Source of the DNA: Undaria pinnatifida
Lineage: Eukaryota; Sar; Phaeophyceae; Laminariales; Alariaceae
Assembly (NCBI GenBank): GCA_012845835.1
Contig: JABAKD010000018.1
Coordinates: forward strand, 9,525,759-9,589,758
Reading direction: 5' to 3'
Length of the DNA: 64,000 nt
The notes beneath the pieces were generated by a model. It ran no database searches. It saw only the letters and a list, made by a program, of their open reading frames with translations, and had not been told where the DNA came from. This document shows, piece by piece, positions 41,367-51,215 of the stretch. A program made the position numbers and the translations under genes. Position 1 is the first letter of the stretch. Each line of letters begins with the position of its first letter.

Positions 41367-42126
41367 AGGGGGGGGTGTGTTAAGTGTAGGTTGAGTAACC
41401 AATGCATACGTAGTCAACGTTCAGTACAAGAAGTCACTGCTGATAATATTATAGCAACACGAACAGCATCGTTTCGATTACCTACTGGAATAGACGTCTG
41501 GACTAAATTTGACGAGTAGCCCAGTATAGCACTAGACGTTGCGGCACGAGATGACAGCCATCCATGCTGTCACTCCTCACAGCACTCGCTAGAGGCGTGC
41601 TTTCTCGCATACTTCAGTCATTGGCGCCAAGTATCTCTACTCCCATGAGCTTGCCGGCGTATTCAAAGCTTGAGGCGGAGACGTCTGGACGATCAAGCGT
41701 ATGGGTTTCTTCGTTGTCGTTTTGTTTATTTGCTTACCACTTTCGCAGAAATGGGGGAGCTAGCTGATGGGGGAGCTACTTGATTTCCAGTTTACATCTG
41801 GGGGTATTGTTATCGTAGACACCGATGTTAAATAGAACGTGTTACGTTGAGTACAGAGCCCCCTGTCGTGAGCACAGACAGCGAAACGCTGATACATATC
41901 ATGTGATTATTCAAAGTGGTTGGGATTTCCATTGCAGTTGTCAAGCTTCACAGTAACAAAAAAAAAAAGAAGAGGGACCCACGTCTGGAACGACGTTCAC
42001 CTGCACAAAGTGTTGTTTTTTCAAGTTATGACCAGGACTCAGATTGATATACGTAGGACCATGAGCGGTCTTGGAATACACACATTCTACTGTGCGGTAT
42101 GCTTGTTTGGACCTTGTTTCATGACA
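41367..42126 (+). other. candidate polypurine tract and following unassigned sequence
   Basis: TTTCCATTGAGGGGGGGGTGTGTTAAG parallels TTTCCATTAAGGGGGAGTGTTGAAG at 42,325-42,349, so two polypurine-like sites of the same type lie about 0.95 kb apart. The 41.38-42.13 kb stretch might be a second LTR-like segment, but no matching copy is in the window. Confidence 0.35.
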
Positions 42127-43238
42127 TCCATGATCGTTTGATTACCGGGCAGAGCCCTAGTTACGACGGCGTTTAGTTGATGACCGGGAAGATGTTGGAG
42201 CTACAGCCAGTATAATTTAGAAGTTTGCTTTCGCTTACTTGACTTCGTAGACATTTAAAACAAGTATCGACAATCGACAGGGTTAACATTAGTTGGTGCT
42301 TCAGTGTCCACAGCAGTGCGATTTCCATTAAGGGGGAGTGTTGAAGATATTAGGGCGTGAACACCTAAATCTCTGGTTAATGTTCATCGCGCCACTGCTG
42401 TTGCCTGGGGCAGCAGTAGTTAGCACCAGTACTGCTATAGCAAAGGAGAGCAGGTAGCTGTAGCCGAGGGAAGCAGTACGTAGCACTACTGTAATACTGC
42501 TGTAAACAGGGAGCAGCAGTCACGATACGTAACGAAGTACCACTCGGTAGCTTCGGGATCGCGACGAGTCAAGAAGCAAGTTTACCCGAGCTACAACCGG
42601 CCAGAACTGGGATCGGCTAACCGCTATTCGTCGGCCAACGTAGGTAGCACTGGTTCTGCCAATAGCGTGTTGCAGTAGCTGAGCACAACAGTAGCATCGG
42701 TGATGTTGTAGGCAGCAATGGAAAAACACGGTGCGTTACGTTACGGTTCGACTAAGGTGCGGCGTAACTACGAGGATCCCGACGAGTTGTGTTTCGTTGT
42801 TGTTTGTTTGTTTTTGTACACGGGGTCCTTCAAGTGCTATTGTTGTAGCAAACGAATGATCAGGGTCTGAGTAGCTACGAGAGAGAGCGTGGGCGTGCCC
42901 CACCCTCTCTCACTCCTCTCACCACCACCTCTAGACTCAGATGTCTATTGTTCTCTAACTTTGATTGCCCAACAAGCGGCCCTTCTACAAAACATCACTC
43001 TTCTGGGGTTTTTATCATCTGTGGATCATCTTTGTCCAACACCAGCATGGCAGCATGCTGCTGCCTGTGCCCGCCTGTGCGACCACCTGTCAAGGGTGTA
43101 ACGACTATACCTGAATAGTCTCCCCCTAAATCCTTCCATGTTTTCTCGACGACTTGTACGTTATCCCATCTTATTCCAGCTCGCCCTTTTTTTGTTAATT
43201 TTTCCCCCGACGGGGAGGGGGCTTAAAAGCACACTAAA
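42127..43238. repeat. right inverted arm with LTR-like sequence
   Basis: The plus-strand order is polypurine-like TTAAGGGGGAG (42,329-42,340), TGTTGAAGATATTAGG (from 42,341), and LTR-like DNA to about 43,115. Then comes GTCTCCCCCTAAATCC, which continues the minus-strand LINE interrupted at 37,120, as far as CAGCTCGCC near 43,188. The shared GTCT on both sides of the insertion is consistent with a 4-5-bp LTR-retrotransposon target duplication. Confidence 0.7.
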
Positions 43239-43367
43239 TTCCTGCAAGATACGACCCTGTTGCTGTAGATCTCTCGCTCGGAACTCACGGTTGGTCGTAG
43301 ACGTTGTTGTTGGTGGCCGTTTGTGCCGCTGTGATTGTTTGTGGTTGACGGGCTGCTTGTTGGTGGT

Positions 43368-43480
43368 TTACCCCACAAGTGGGGTCAAAAATCGAAAGAA
43401 CTCCTTCAGGATCCTCTCAGCACGGTTTATCCTAGTAAAAGGCGAGGGTAAAATTCGTGATGCGAGAGGATCGGAGATGA
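43368..43480 (-). ncRNA. U5: U5 spliceosomal snRNA
   Basis: The minus strand folds with stem I GATCCTCTC (43,464-43,472) against GAGAGGATC (43,410-43,418). The conserved loop I CGCCTTTTACTAG (43,432-43,444) contacts exon ends during splicing. An Sm site GATTTTTGA (about 43,385-43,394) and a 3' hairpin CCCCAC-TT-GTGGGG (43,371-43,384) follow. The length of about 110-115 nt is normal. All hallmarks are intact. It lies just outside the right arm of the 6.1-kb structure, on the same strand as U1 and U2. The 5' end is approximate. Confidence 0.93.
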
Positions 43481-43482
43481 TC

Positions 43483-44200
43483 ACGCACACGCCTTTTCAG
43501 GGCGTATTTCAACCCGATATGACTAAAAGGAGCACTTTGTGGAGCACAAAAACTACATAAAATGCGATTATATTTTTTTTCAGAAAAGTGAAAGTGCGTG
43601 TGTGTGTTTTTCGGCGTGTTTTTGCTTGGTCTCAAAGCTTTTTTATGTGTTCTTCACAATAAAGTGGTATGGCCACCCATCTACATCCAGCACACCCAGT
43701 GTCCGTGTGCCGACGCCTCCCAGAGAAACGAATTCTTCTGTGGTTACAGCTACCATCTTGACAGAGGTACACATCGCACACATGGCGAATACCGCACAAG
43801 GACGGTTATTTGAACACGGAATCCCAACCGCAATGGATACGAAGGCGGAGCATGAGCAAGCCAGCGCACCAAACGACTTGCAAGGGAGAAAGACAAACAA
43901 GAATCAGGAAAAAATAAAGAGGAAAAATGGGAAGAAAGAACGAAAAGAAGCGCAGGGGGCGAGGGAAGAGGTGCGCCCAGAAAAAAAGAATAATACAACG
44001 CGCTGCGCCCAGGAAGAAAAAGTACGAAAATACTACGAGCATGATACATCTAACAGGCGTGGGGAGAACAGATGTCCACGATTGGTTACAGGTGCAAACT
44101 GGCGACTTTGACAATGCCAAGAGGGCCGCCGCCATGCTGGCACCGCAGAAGCAGCAGCACCACGACCACTAAACAAACTTTTTTCTTTTTTTTCTTTTTT
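43483..44200. other. 5' flank of U5; long open frame not supported as gene
   Basis: The U5 promoter should lie at 43,481-43,600. CCTGAAAAGGCGTG and TTTAGTCATATCGGG are on the minus strand there, but no named element is recognised. A plus-strand frame of 190 codons (43,539-44,111) is Lys/Glu-rich towards its end and has no domain or splice support. Confidence 0.35.
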
Positions 44201-44204
44201 AGGG

Positions 44205-44735
44205 TGGGAGTAGCTGACTGACCGTGGGTTCGTGTCCCAGACACTCCTTCTGATTTTTTTCTTCTTGTTTTTTTAGGGTGGGGGTAGCTGACTTTTATTC
44301 TCGAATGCGGTATAAATATTAACATATTAGATAACTAGTATTACTCTGTATTCGTACTCCTCCGGATATTAAAGCGGAGAAAAATCAAAATAGACCACCT
44401 ACCATAGTCTACATATGATAGAGCAGTACAATAGTGGAAACTACAGCAGTAATAAATTTATAAAATTTATGTCATGTTGAATTTAGCTCAGAATTCCCCA
44501 CCTAGACTAGAAAATACCAACACCAACCATTTTAGTGGAGAAAAACAAAACATATACTTCGCATCTATGAACAAAAACATGAACAAAAACAAGAGAATAG
44601 GACCCCTCCCATTAAGAAAAAACTCACCCACATAATATATTATAAGTACCAACAACGCAGCTTGCAAAAATGAGTATCGACCCGAAATTCGTCGAGCTCA
44701 CGGCTGATGTCCTTATCATATTTTTATAAAGCAAG
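44205..44735 (+). repeat. composite repeat copy ending in R1
   Basis: GGGTGGGAGTAGCTGACT, GACCGTGGGTTCGTGTCCCA, TTATTCTCGAATGCGGTAT, AGTGGAAACTACAG, GAATTCCCCACCTAGA and the R1 order follow, ending GCTGATGTCCTTATC. The head is partly duplicated (GGTGGG-GTAGCTGACT twice). Confidence 0.7.
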
Positions 44736-44789
44736 CAGGTAGTCGCGAAGACTGCCAATACCTGGAGTACTTGAAGCTGAAAATGACTT

Positions 44790-44895
44790 GAGTACCTTTT
44801 AGTACCTTTCCGTACCTTTAAGTACCTTTCAGTACCTTTCAGTACCTTTCAGTACCTTTCAGTACCTTTCAGTACCTGAGGTGCTTCGAGCTGGA
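44790..44895. repeat. 10-bp tandem repeat AGTACCTTTC
   Basis: About eight AGTACCTTTC units (44,796-44,875), followed by degenerate AGTACCTG and AGTACC(C/T) words to about 44,965. Confidence 0.85.
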
Positions 44896-45059
44896 AATGA
44901 CTGAGTGCTTCCCAGCACCTGCAATACTCGAAGCTGAAAATGAACGAGTACTTGTCAGTACCCGGAATATCAAGACCCGAAATGACTGGTATAGATTGGT
45001 ACGCACTGGTACTCTGACGGCCTCTTGATACTTAATTTAGTTACCGGATATACGTGCAG

Positions 45060-46200
45060 GGATAGAAGATGGATAAAAACAGCGTTAAGGTCGGTATTTT
45101 TCCCGCCGTGCAATTACCGCCCTGGCGGGCGGTCCTGGTAGTTCCGCGGTTTATCGCCATGTTGTGCAAGTACCGTCTACCATCGAGTTCGTACCATAAA
45201 CCGAAATGCCACATACCGCCAAAACGTACCGTCGTATTGCAATGCCGCCGAAAAAACACCACCATAAAGATAGTTGTAATTACTGCTTATCGTCGAATTA
45301 ATACCGCCAACTCTCCATACCGCCCAGAGAGTACCGCCAACTCTCGATACCGCCCAGAAAGTACCGTCAGCTCTCGATACCGCCCAGAGAGTACCGCCAC
45401 CTCCGGATACCGCCCAAAACATACCGGCGACACTGGATACGACCAGTGTTCGTTTACAAAATCATTACAATCTTAGTCCGTGTTCATGTGTATTACTTGC
45501 TCTTTTGGTTCTGCGGGTTCCTTTCGGTATAACTTTATAACCTCTTTGTGGACGTGTGGACAGAGAGAGCCCCCACCTGGCCACACTCGTCTGCCCACAC
45601 ACCTGCCCTCATTACGCTCCGCGTGGTCCAGCAGAGCAATGGGCGGTTTAGATGGGAACAGCAGTACTTCTACTAGTGTACCCGTAGTAGAAAGGGCGGA
45701 CAGGGGGATTTAGACGAGGCTAGGGCTATGCCCCCGGAGGTTTATTGTTGATAATTTACGATGTAATACATCAAGGCATCCGATTATTATATCAGTATTG
45801 TGGCTTCAGGGTGGTAGAAGCTTTTTTACCCTCTCTGTTCGTGCGTTTTGCATGAGGCTGCCCCATACCGCCCAAGTATTGGGTTCACGTTTACGTTGCC
45901 GCCGAAAAACGAAAAACCGTCTACCGCCAAAACAAAGACCGCCGTGTTGCATTACAGACATTTTCATTCCCATACTTCGTATTACCGCCTACCGCCGAAA
46001 ACATACCGCAAAAAACTGAAAAACGCCTACCTCCAAAACAACTGCCGCCGAAATAATACCGCCATGTTTGTTATTTTGTCATGTTTGTAATTACCGCTTA
46101 CCGCCAAAGTCGTTACCGCCTAAAACCGAAGTACCGCCTACCGCCAAAAAAAATACCGCCGTATTGCAATACCAACCCGCCTGAGTCTGCCTAAAACACC
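45060..46200. repeat. field of dispersed TACCGCC heptamers
   Basis: TACCGCC occurs dozens of times, dense at 45,100-45,420 and 45,860-46,180 and sparse between. At 45,300-45,400 it forms a 16-32-bp periodic unit (TACCGCCAACTCTC-A, TACCGCCCAGAGAG). Elsewhere spacing is irregular (for example ACCGCCGAAAAAC, TACCGCCTACCGCC). No homologous frame or known repeat is recognised. Confidence 0.75.
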
Positions 46201-46369
46201 GTTACCGACCCTAATCCTGGCAAAAACAAGCCAGAATCAGTTACAGGGTGCAGGGCGCACGCATACATGCATAGACTACACGAAATGATAGGGCTGGGCA
46301 CTGGCTGACTCAGTCAGTATCGATTATAATGTGGAAAACATCAATCGGTACACTGGACTGCAGCAGTAT

Positions 46370-46490
46370 ACTGGCCCAGCCGAGCGAGGCGAGTAATGCT
46401 GAGCGAAGGGAGGCGGCCGAGCGTAGGCTCCCCCCGGCTCGTGAGGGGGGGCTGCTGGAGGCGCCGCCGGAGGCCCCAAAAGTACGATTT
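46370..46490. repeat. GC-rich palindromic block
   Basis: GCTCCCCCCGGCTCG and GAGGGGGGGCTGCTGGAGGCGCCGCCGGAGGCCCC form strong hairpins. It resembles in style the short GC-rich repeats at 9.75 and 14.22 kb but is not a close copy. Confidence 0.45.
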
Positions 46491-46499
46491 TTCACTTCA

Positions 46500-47430
46500 T
46501 TTCCCATCACAATCAGGGCTTAAATCTGTATTGGCCGGGGGTGGTTGCGGTCACCTACTACATGGGAAAAACTAAGATTAAGAAAAAGTCAATAAAAATA
46601 CGTGGAACGCGTGGCGATGATGTGACGTTCTTCATGTATGTTGTTGGTGTTCGCCCAGGTTTATCATACGTAGGTCGTTCTGACGTATCATATTTATTAA
46701 CAGTGTTCCGTTTAATATATATAATGTTTAATATTACTCCATCGCTCCTACCCTTCGGGCACAGGGTAGTAGACTCTCACCAGCAAACCAGGAAACCACA
46801 GACAAACAAAAACACGAAAATAAAACGAAAAAAAAAAACAAAAAACGAAGGAACGCTACTACATGGTATAATCAGGTAGCAGGTACTCATCGCAAAGAAA
46901 GAGACAAAATACGACAAAAGTGGAAGGAAGGAACGAGTGAAAATCTCAACAGCCGGGGGGTGGCCCAGGTATTTTAGCGTACAAATAGAAAACAGGCGAA
47001 AGGAAGGGACGCGTGAAAAGGAGCAACAGCCGGGGGTGTGGCGGAGATTTTTCAGCGAACACAACAAAAACATACCCCCGAAAACTTACAAGCGAACAAA
47101 GAAATAAGGAAATAAAACAGAGTTGACAAAATGACAACATAGCAATGTAGACGAGCAGCTATAGGGTACGCCGCAGCTCCGTATGCTATTATACCAGATA
47201 TCTGCAACAACGACTAAAATACGCATATAGACTATACGCCTACCGAAAAAGAATAGAACACCCAGCCTGAGAAGGACGGAGAAAGGGGAAGAAGTATCTC
47301 CTCTCCTCTCCTCTCTCTCTCCTCTCTCCTATCTAACCACAACAAGCATTTAGCGGGTTTCCGTACTAAAATATGGCGTGTTCGTTGGACGTACGTCAGA
47401 TAAAAACTACTGGCGAATATACTGGCCGGG
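46500..47430. other. no gene; small tandem duplication and CT tract
   Basis: AGGAAGG-ACG-GTGAAAA and CAACAGCCGGGGG-TGG recur at 46,921 and 46,997 (about 76 bp apart). A CTCTCCT microsatellite lies at 47,297-47,333. Confidence 0.5.
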
Positions 47431-47639
47431 TCAATCAGTAGATTACTGCTGCCATTAGATTACTACTGCCAGTACGTACTGAGCCAGTGCCCAGCCCTAC
47501 AAAATGATGTATCATCCGATGAGCCAGGATCCGATGGACACATGATTCATACTTAGTATATATGAAGTACATTGTAACATGTGATACGTGACGATTGGCT
47601 GCCAGTGCTACACGATTGGCTGCCAGTGCTACAGCAGCT

Positions 47640-48105
47640 CTGCAGTGCCATTGCAAGGAAGGCCCCGCGGCACCAACAACCAGCGAGTGGTCGTCTTCAT
47701 CGAAATTCCACTCATCATGCAGTGCAGCACAGCTCATCAGATCATGGTGGTGGTGCTTTGCTCTTTCTTCAGTACGTTCTACGAAGAAACTATCAGCCAA
47801 GAATATCATACCCACGGCTGCAATTTTATACTGCACCGTACCACCAGTCTGGGTCTGGTTGTAAAGCGGTTTCCGTTTTGCGCTTACCGGCACTACTGCA
47901 AAAGATATCCCACACTAAGTCCAAGCATGTCATACCTGGTAGTTTGTCCCCAAAAACATGGGTGCCACTCCAAAGGGATGCATCCCTAACAAAAATCCAG
48001 CAAAAATCATGCGGCTGCTGTGCCTTGTCCTCACAGCTCAAGAAATCCATTTCGATCCCGGTTTCGATACGTATCCCGGACGTATCGTGTCTACGTAGGC
48101 TACAT
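47640..48105 (-). pseudogene. coding-like segment, unknown protein, one frameshift
   Basis: The minus strand reads KAQQPHDFCWIFVRDASLW, HVFGDKLPGMTCLDLVWDIF and DPDWWYGAV in one frame. It then continues in the next frame with YKIAAVGMIFLADSFFVERT, EERAKHHHHDLMSCAALHD and DEDDHSLVV. Both parts look like parts of one globular protein, with the shift near 47,860. A short intron does not fit the phases I tried. I recognise no family; transposase origin is possible but unproven. A 21-bp perfect tandem (GATTGGCTGCCAGTGCTACA) lies at its 3' side (47,590-47,632). Confidence 0.35.
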
Positions 48106-48245
48106 GTTTTGAACGCAAATTTGTACGTTCGATGATACGTACAGCGTATCATACTACTCGTACAGACTACGCATATAACAAAGATACTTCGAAATGTACA
48201 TCAGCAGTAGTCAGTATCCCCCCCCCAAAAAAAAGGGCGTCGTCG

Positions 48246-48535
48246 ACCGGTCGCTCCGGCGGTCTATTAATAGAGGCTACCCTCGAAAGCTACTATTAAC
48301 ACTGTTAATAGAGTTGATTCTGGAGTTCGAATCTCACGTGGGTCGGTCTCTTGAGTTTTTCTGAAAAAATATTGACAACATCAAAGGAATCAACGGCTGA
48401 GAGCGCCTTGCAGCGCGGGTAGGCGCAATTCGATGCGAGTCGACCAGGGAAGCAACGATTACCTGAAGTCTTATTCTCGCGATAAAAAAGAAGGCACGCA
48501 CCGTAGTAGCGGGAGGGAGGGGGGACAAGATTGTA
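48246..48535 (+). mobile_element. tRNA-derived SINE, diverged
   Basis: ACCGGTCGCTCCGGCGGTCTA matches the 20.17 and 24.59 kb heads. A box B-like GGAGTTCGAATCT lies at 48,322-48,334 and the flanks GACCGGT / GGTCGGTC could pair as an acceptor-like stem. The body shows GAGCGCC, GATGCGAGTCGACCAGG and TCTCGCGATAAAAAAGAAGG, as in the other copies. Confidence 0.65.
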
Positions 48536-48545
48536 CATCTGTTAG

Positions 48546-48985
48546 GAGCTTGCTATACGCGTGGTGATAGGTCTAGGCGATGGTGCGGGTGGTGGGGAAG
48601 GAGGGGGGTGGGGGGAGGCGGCGGGATATATGAATTGGAGCTACGGCATGGCTGGTTGGATAAGTAATGAGGTGATATCACCTGCCTGGTAGTGTTTATT
48701 ATTCTAGCAGAGTTGATTTTAGGTGGGGCGGCGGGGGAGGGGGGGGGGGGGGGGGGGCTGTTTTTTGCGTATTTGTCAGGGGGGGGGGGTGGGGGCAACG
48801 GCGTTTTAGGAATCTCCTGTATATTCCATCAACCAGGCCTGGCTATTTACTATAAAAATAAAATAAAAAACACTCTAGCTGTGAGATCGAATATTTTGTC
48901 GAAACCCTTCTTTGCAAGCTGTGTGATACTCCGATCGCGCGTATTACGGGTTGTGTGTCCTCATTAAGGATACAGGTCGGCGACT
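48546..48985. repeat. repeat block shared with 19.5-20.1 kb, including G runs
   Basis: GCTATACGCGTGGTGATAGGTCTAGGCGATGGTG matches 20,030-20,060. G runs lie at 48,735-48,756 and 48,779-48,789. CACTCTAGCTGTGAGATCGA through CCTCATTAAGGATACAGGTCGG (48,868-48,985) matches 19,537-19,650. Confidence 0.7.
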
Positions 48986-49014
48986 AATGTATATGAATGG
49001 TGAATGACCTTTTG

Positions 49015-49112
49015 CTTGTTTGTGTTTTTCTGGGGTATTCCTCAGCTCCAGAGTGACTGGAGTCTGTCCTGTGACCACGGACTTGATTATGCGAGTTAAT
49101 GTTAGAAGAACA
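49015..49112 (+). repeat. short hairpin repeat with (CAA)n tail, copy 4
   Basis: TGTTTTTCTGGGGTATTCCTCAGCTCCAGAGTGACTGGAG through AGAACAACAACACC. This is the fullest copy of this repeat. Confidence 0.7.
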
Positions 49113-49114
49113 AC

Positions 49115-49900
49115 AACACCATGATGAATACAAGACAGCCATTTGGAACAATGATGTAAAACTGCTGTGGTATACAGTGTGTTATAGCTTCGTGGTGAGT
49201 TATTTTTCATGGATACCAGTACATGATATGATATGAGCGAGTACAGCAGTATCAGACTCGTATCGTACGAGCGAAGGCTCCGAAGAGACTACCGTACGTT
49301 GTGCCAGTCGTACGACTCCTGCTCTCCTGCTGAGTTTTGAGTTTGCGACGTGATTTGAGTTGTTTGCTTTTATTTCGAGCGTTGAAAAAAAAAAAGCGTT
49401 GTTCGTGGTCACACGGCCCCTCGACTTTCTTTAGCGCTTGTTCGACACCCCGAGCGGATCTTGGCAGAGAAAAGGCACCCATATGACACTGCTGTGTGCC
49501 CGTCAATGGCCGGACGCGAACGTAATGCAACCCAGAGTGTTTGCTCTTCCTGATATCCGATGCGCGGGGGGATTGGAATCGAGACCCTTTTTTGCTGTCT
49601 GCTCTTTGAAGAAACCGTCCATGTTTGATACCATATGGTATTGATTTTCCCTCTAGATCTCGCTTGCCGAGGATTTGAAAATATCTGGTGGCGCCAACCA
49701 CGGCATGACTGCCCTACACCTTCCCCGTGCACAGTTGTACGCTGAGCAATCGACTAAAAAGCACTTCTGGTCGATAAAAGCAAGCGATTGCACCTACCCG
49801 ACACCCAGTGCTTGCTTGGCAGTGGCAGCAAGAACAGAAGCTTGCCTCACTCACCAAAAACTGTCGTAGCTACTGCTGCTGATGATTGCTCGGCCGTTCT
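49115..49900. other. no gene recognised
   Basis: A minus-strand frame of about 150 codons is open (49,252-49,701) but basic and without domain or splice support. Nothing else is visible. Confidence 0.35.
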
Positions 49901-49906
49901 ATGATC

Positions 49907-50022
49907 CGGATCGGCGGAGGACGTCCGGATCGGCGGAGGACGTCCGGATCGGCGGAGGACGGACCTCCGCCAGCGCGGGTCATGCGAAGATCGCTTCTTC
50001 GACCGACCGAATCTGCCCGAAA
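49907..50022. repeat. 19-bp tandem (GATCGGCGGAGGACGTCCG), three units, then repeat shared with window start
   Basis: Three near-perfect units lie at 49,909-49,962. CCTCCGCCAGCGCGGGTCATGCGAAGATC and TTCGACCGACCGAATCTGCCCG follow, resembling bases 2-64. Confidence 0.6.
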
Positions 50023-50109
50023 TAAGCAGCTGCCAGGATTTACTCGTCGCCGTTATGCAATGGAGGAAAAGGAGAAAGCCAGCACACAGCAAGTGGTGCA
50101 TGTTCTGGT

Positions 50110-50865
50110 TCAAATGTGTCCCCCTTTTTCCGCGCGAGCCATGTGAACAGAATATCTCTGGAACTCCCGATTGCTAAATGCGGCGTAAAAATATTTGAAA
50201 AGAGCAAAATGCTCAAGCACTTGACGTGATTTCACGAAGTCGTAGCACCAATGCCTTTGAACGTTAGAGCTCACAGCTGGGGTAGGCACAAGATCAATAT
50301 CGCGGAGTAGGCTGATGGACATGGAGAGCATCCAAAGGGCTACGCTTCCATCCTCAAGGTGAAACGGACACTTGTCGTATTTGTCGTTTATTCGTTTTTT
50401 TGCTGTTTTTTTCAATTCAAAATGTAATGTTGGATGGTGATGCATACTGCATGTTGCCTCATTGATTGGGGGGTTGCTGGTTGCACTTAAGTTCTGTGAA
50501 GACTCGAGGTGCTGCTGTCGTTTGCCTTGCCCACGTTCTCGCTGCGCGGTTACAATTGCATGCAGCGTTGCGATGGAGCCGTAGGAACTGCTGCTGCCCC
50601 ATTTCACTGCACTTGCCATTGGTCGTTGTGCTCGCGGAGGCAACAGCAGCACCACTCGAAATTTCGGGTACGATAGTCGCGCACAACAAGCGAAGGTTGA
50701 CGGCCGACGAGCCCCCCCGTACGAATACCTGCTGTCATATTCGTCGAGGCAATCCACGCTGTATCCACAGCAGCAGCAGCAGTGGTGTCTAGATAATTTG
50801 TACTCCGAACAACCACTTTGGAATCGCTGCGGGCGAATTTTACAGGCGAATGCGAATGTCGGCAA
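50110..50865 (-). CDS. hypothetical 251-codon open frame, possible exon
   Basis: This is the longest gap-free single frame of non-repetitive character in the window. The N-terminal third overlies a CAG/CTG tract (Cys run) and may be non-coding. The C-terminal part looks protein-like: KKRINDKYDKCPFHLEDGS, ALWMLSMSISLLRDIDLVP, NVQRHWCYDFVKSRQVLEHF and FKYFYAAFSNREFQRYSVH. No signal peptide, domain or family is recognised. It may be a single-exon gene or the open part of an exon, and chance cannot be excluded. Confidence 0.33.
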   Translation of the reverse strand: MPTFAFACKIRPQRFQSGCSEYKLSRHHCCCCCGYSVDCLDEYDSRYSYGGARRPSTFACCARLSYPKFRVVLLLPPRAQRPMASAVKWGSSSSYGSIATLHAIVTAQRERGQGKRQQHLESSQNLSATSNPPINEATCSMHHHPTLHFELKKTAKKRINDKYDKCPFHLEDGSVALWMLSMSISLLRDIDLVPTPAVSSNVQRHWCYDFVKSRQVLEHFALFKYFYAAFSNREFQRYSVHMARAEKGGHI

Positions 50866-51215
50866 GCCCCCCCGTGTTGTACGAGCATCATATTCGTGGT
50901 GGCAAGCAACGTCGCACCCACCACAGCAACAGTAGCAGCAGACATAGAAGCAGCAATGCAGCAGCAGCTATGAGCAAAACCTGGTAGATGCTTTGCACTC
51001 TGAACCAGTTGTATCTGAAGCAGCAGCAGCAGCAGTTTAGGAGTCATGAGCAAAACCTGGTGGATGCTTTGCACTCTGAACCAGCTGTTACTGCAGCAGC
51101 AGCGGAGCACCAGCACCAGCAGCAGCAGCAGTTGCGAAGTTATGCGCACTACCTGGTACCTGGTACGAATCAGGTAGATATTTTGCACTCCGAAACTGTT
51201 GGGAATCGCAGCGGT
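50760..51215. repeat. CAG tracts and ~65-75-bp repeat (GAGCAAAACCTGGT)
   Basis: ATGAGCAAAACCTGGT-GATGCTTTGCACTCTGAACCAG occurs at 50,968 and 51,044. A diverged unit (CAGGTAGATATTTTGCACTCCGAA) lies at 51,170. Units are separated by CAGCAGCAG. Gln-rich frames result. Confidence 0.65.

Larger units (their letters stand above)
37120..43238. mobile_element. 6.1-kb structure with 1.1-kb inverted arms around an LTR-retrotransposon relic
   Basis: Left arm 37,120-38,234 and right arm 42,127-43,238 are near-identical inverted copies. A 69-codon frame in each (37,632-37,841 plus; 42,520-42,729 minus) is identical. Each arm contains, from inside out, a polypurine-like TTAAGGGGGAG, an LTR-like start TGTTGAAGATATTAGG, about 0.75 kb of LTR-like sequence, then about 70 bp of LINE sequence matching 23,343-23,404, and an outer GCCCCCTCCCCGTCGGGGG stem. 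The interior holds a tandem repeat, gag-like frames, a 15-bp VNTR and a second polypurine-like site. It is either an LTR element rearranged by inverted duplication of its 3' end with flanking DNA, or a long-TIR element. I prefer the first because the arms carry target-site LINE DNA. Confidence 0.75.

Noticed and set aside
37120-43238. Classical long-TIR DNA transposon (Mutator or Maverick type)
   Set aside because: No transposase, polymerase or flanking target duplication of the arms; the arms contain LTR-like and target LINE sequence. Kept as an alternative only.
43539-44111. 190-codon plus-strand frame
   Set aside because: Lys/Glu-rich low complexity towards the end, alternative frames equally open, and no domain.
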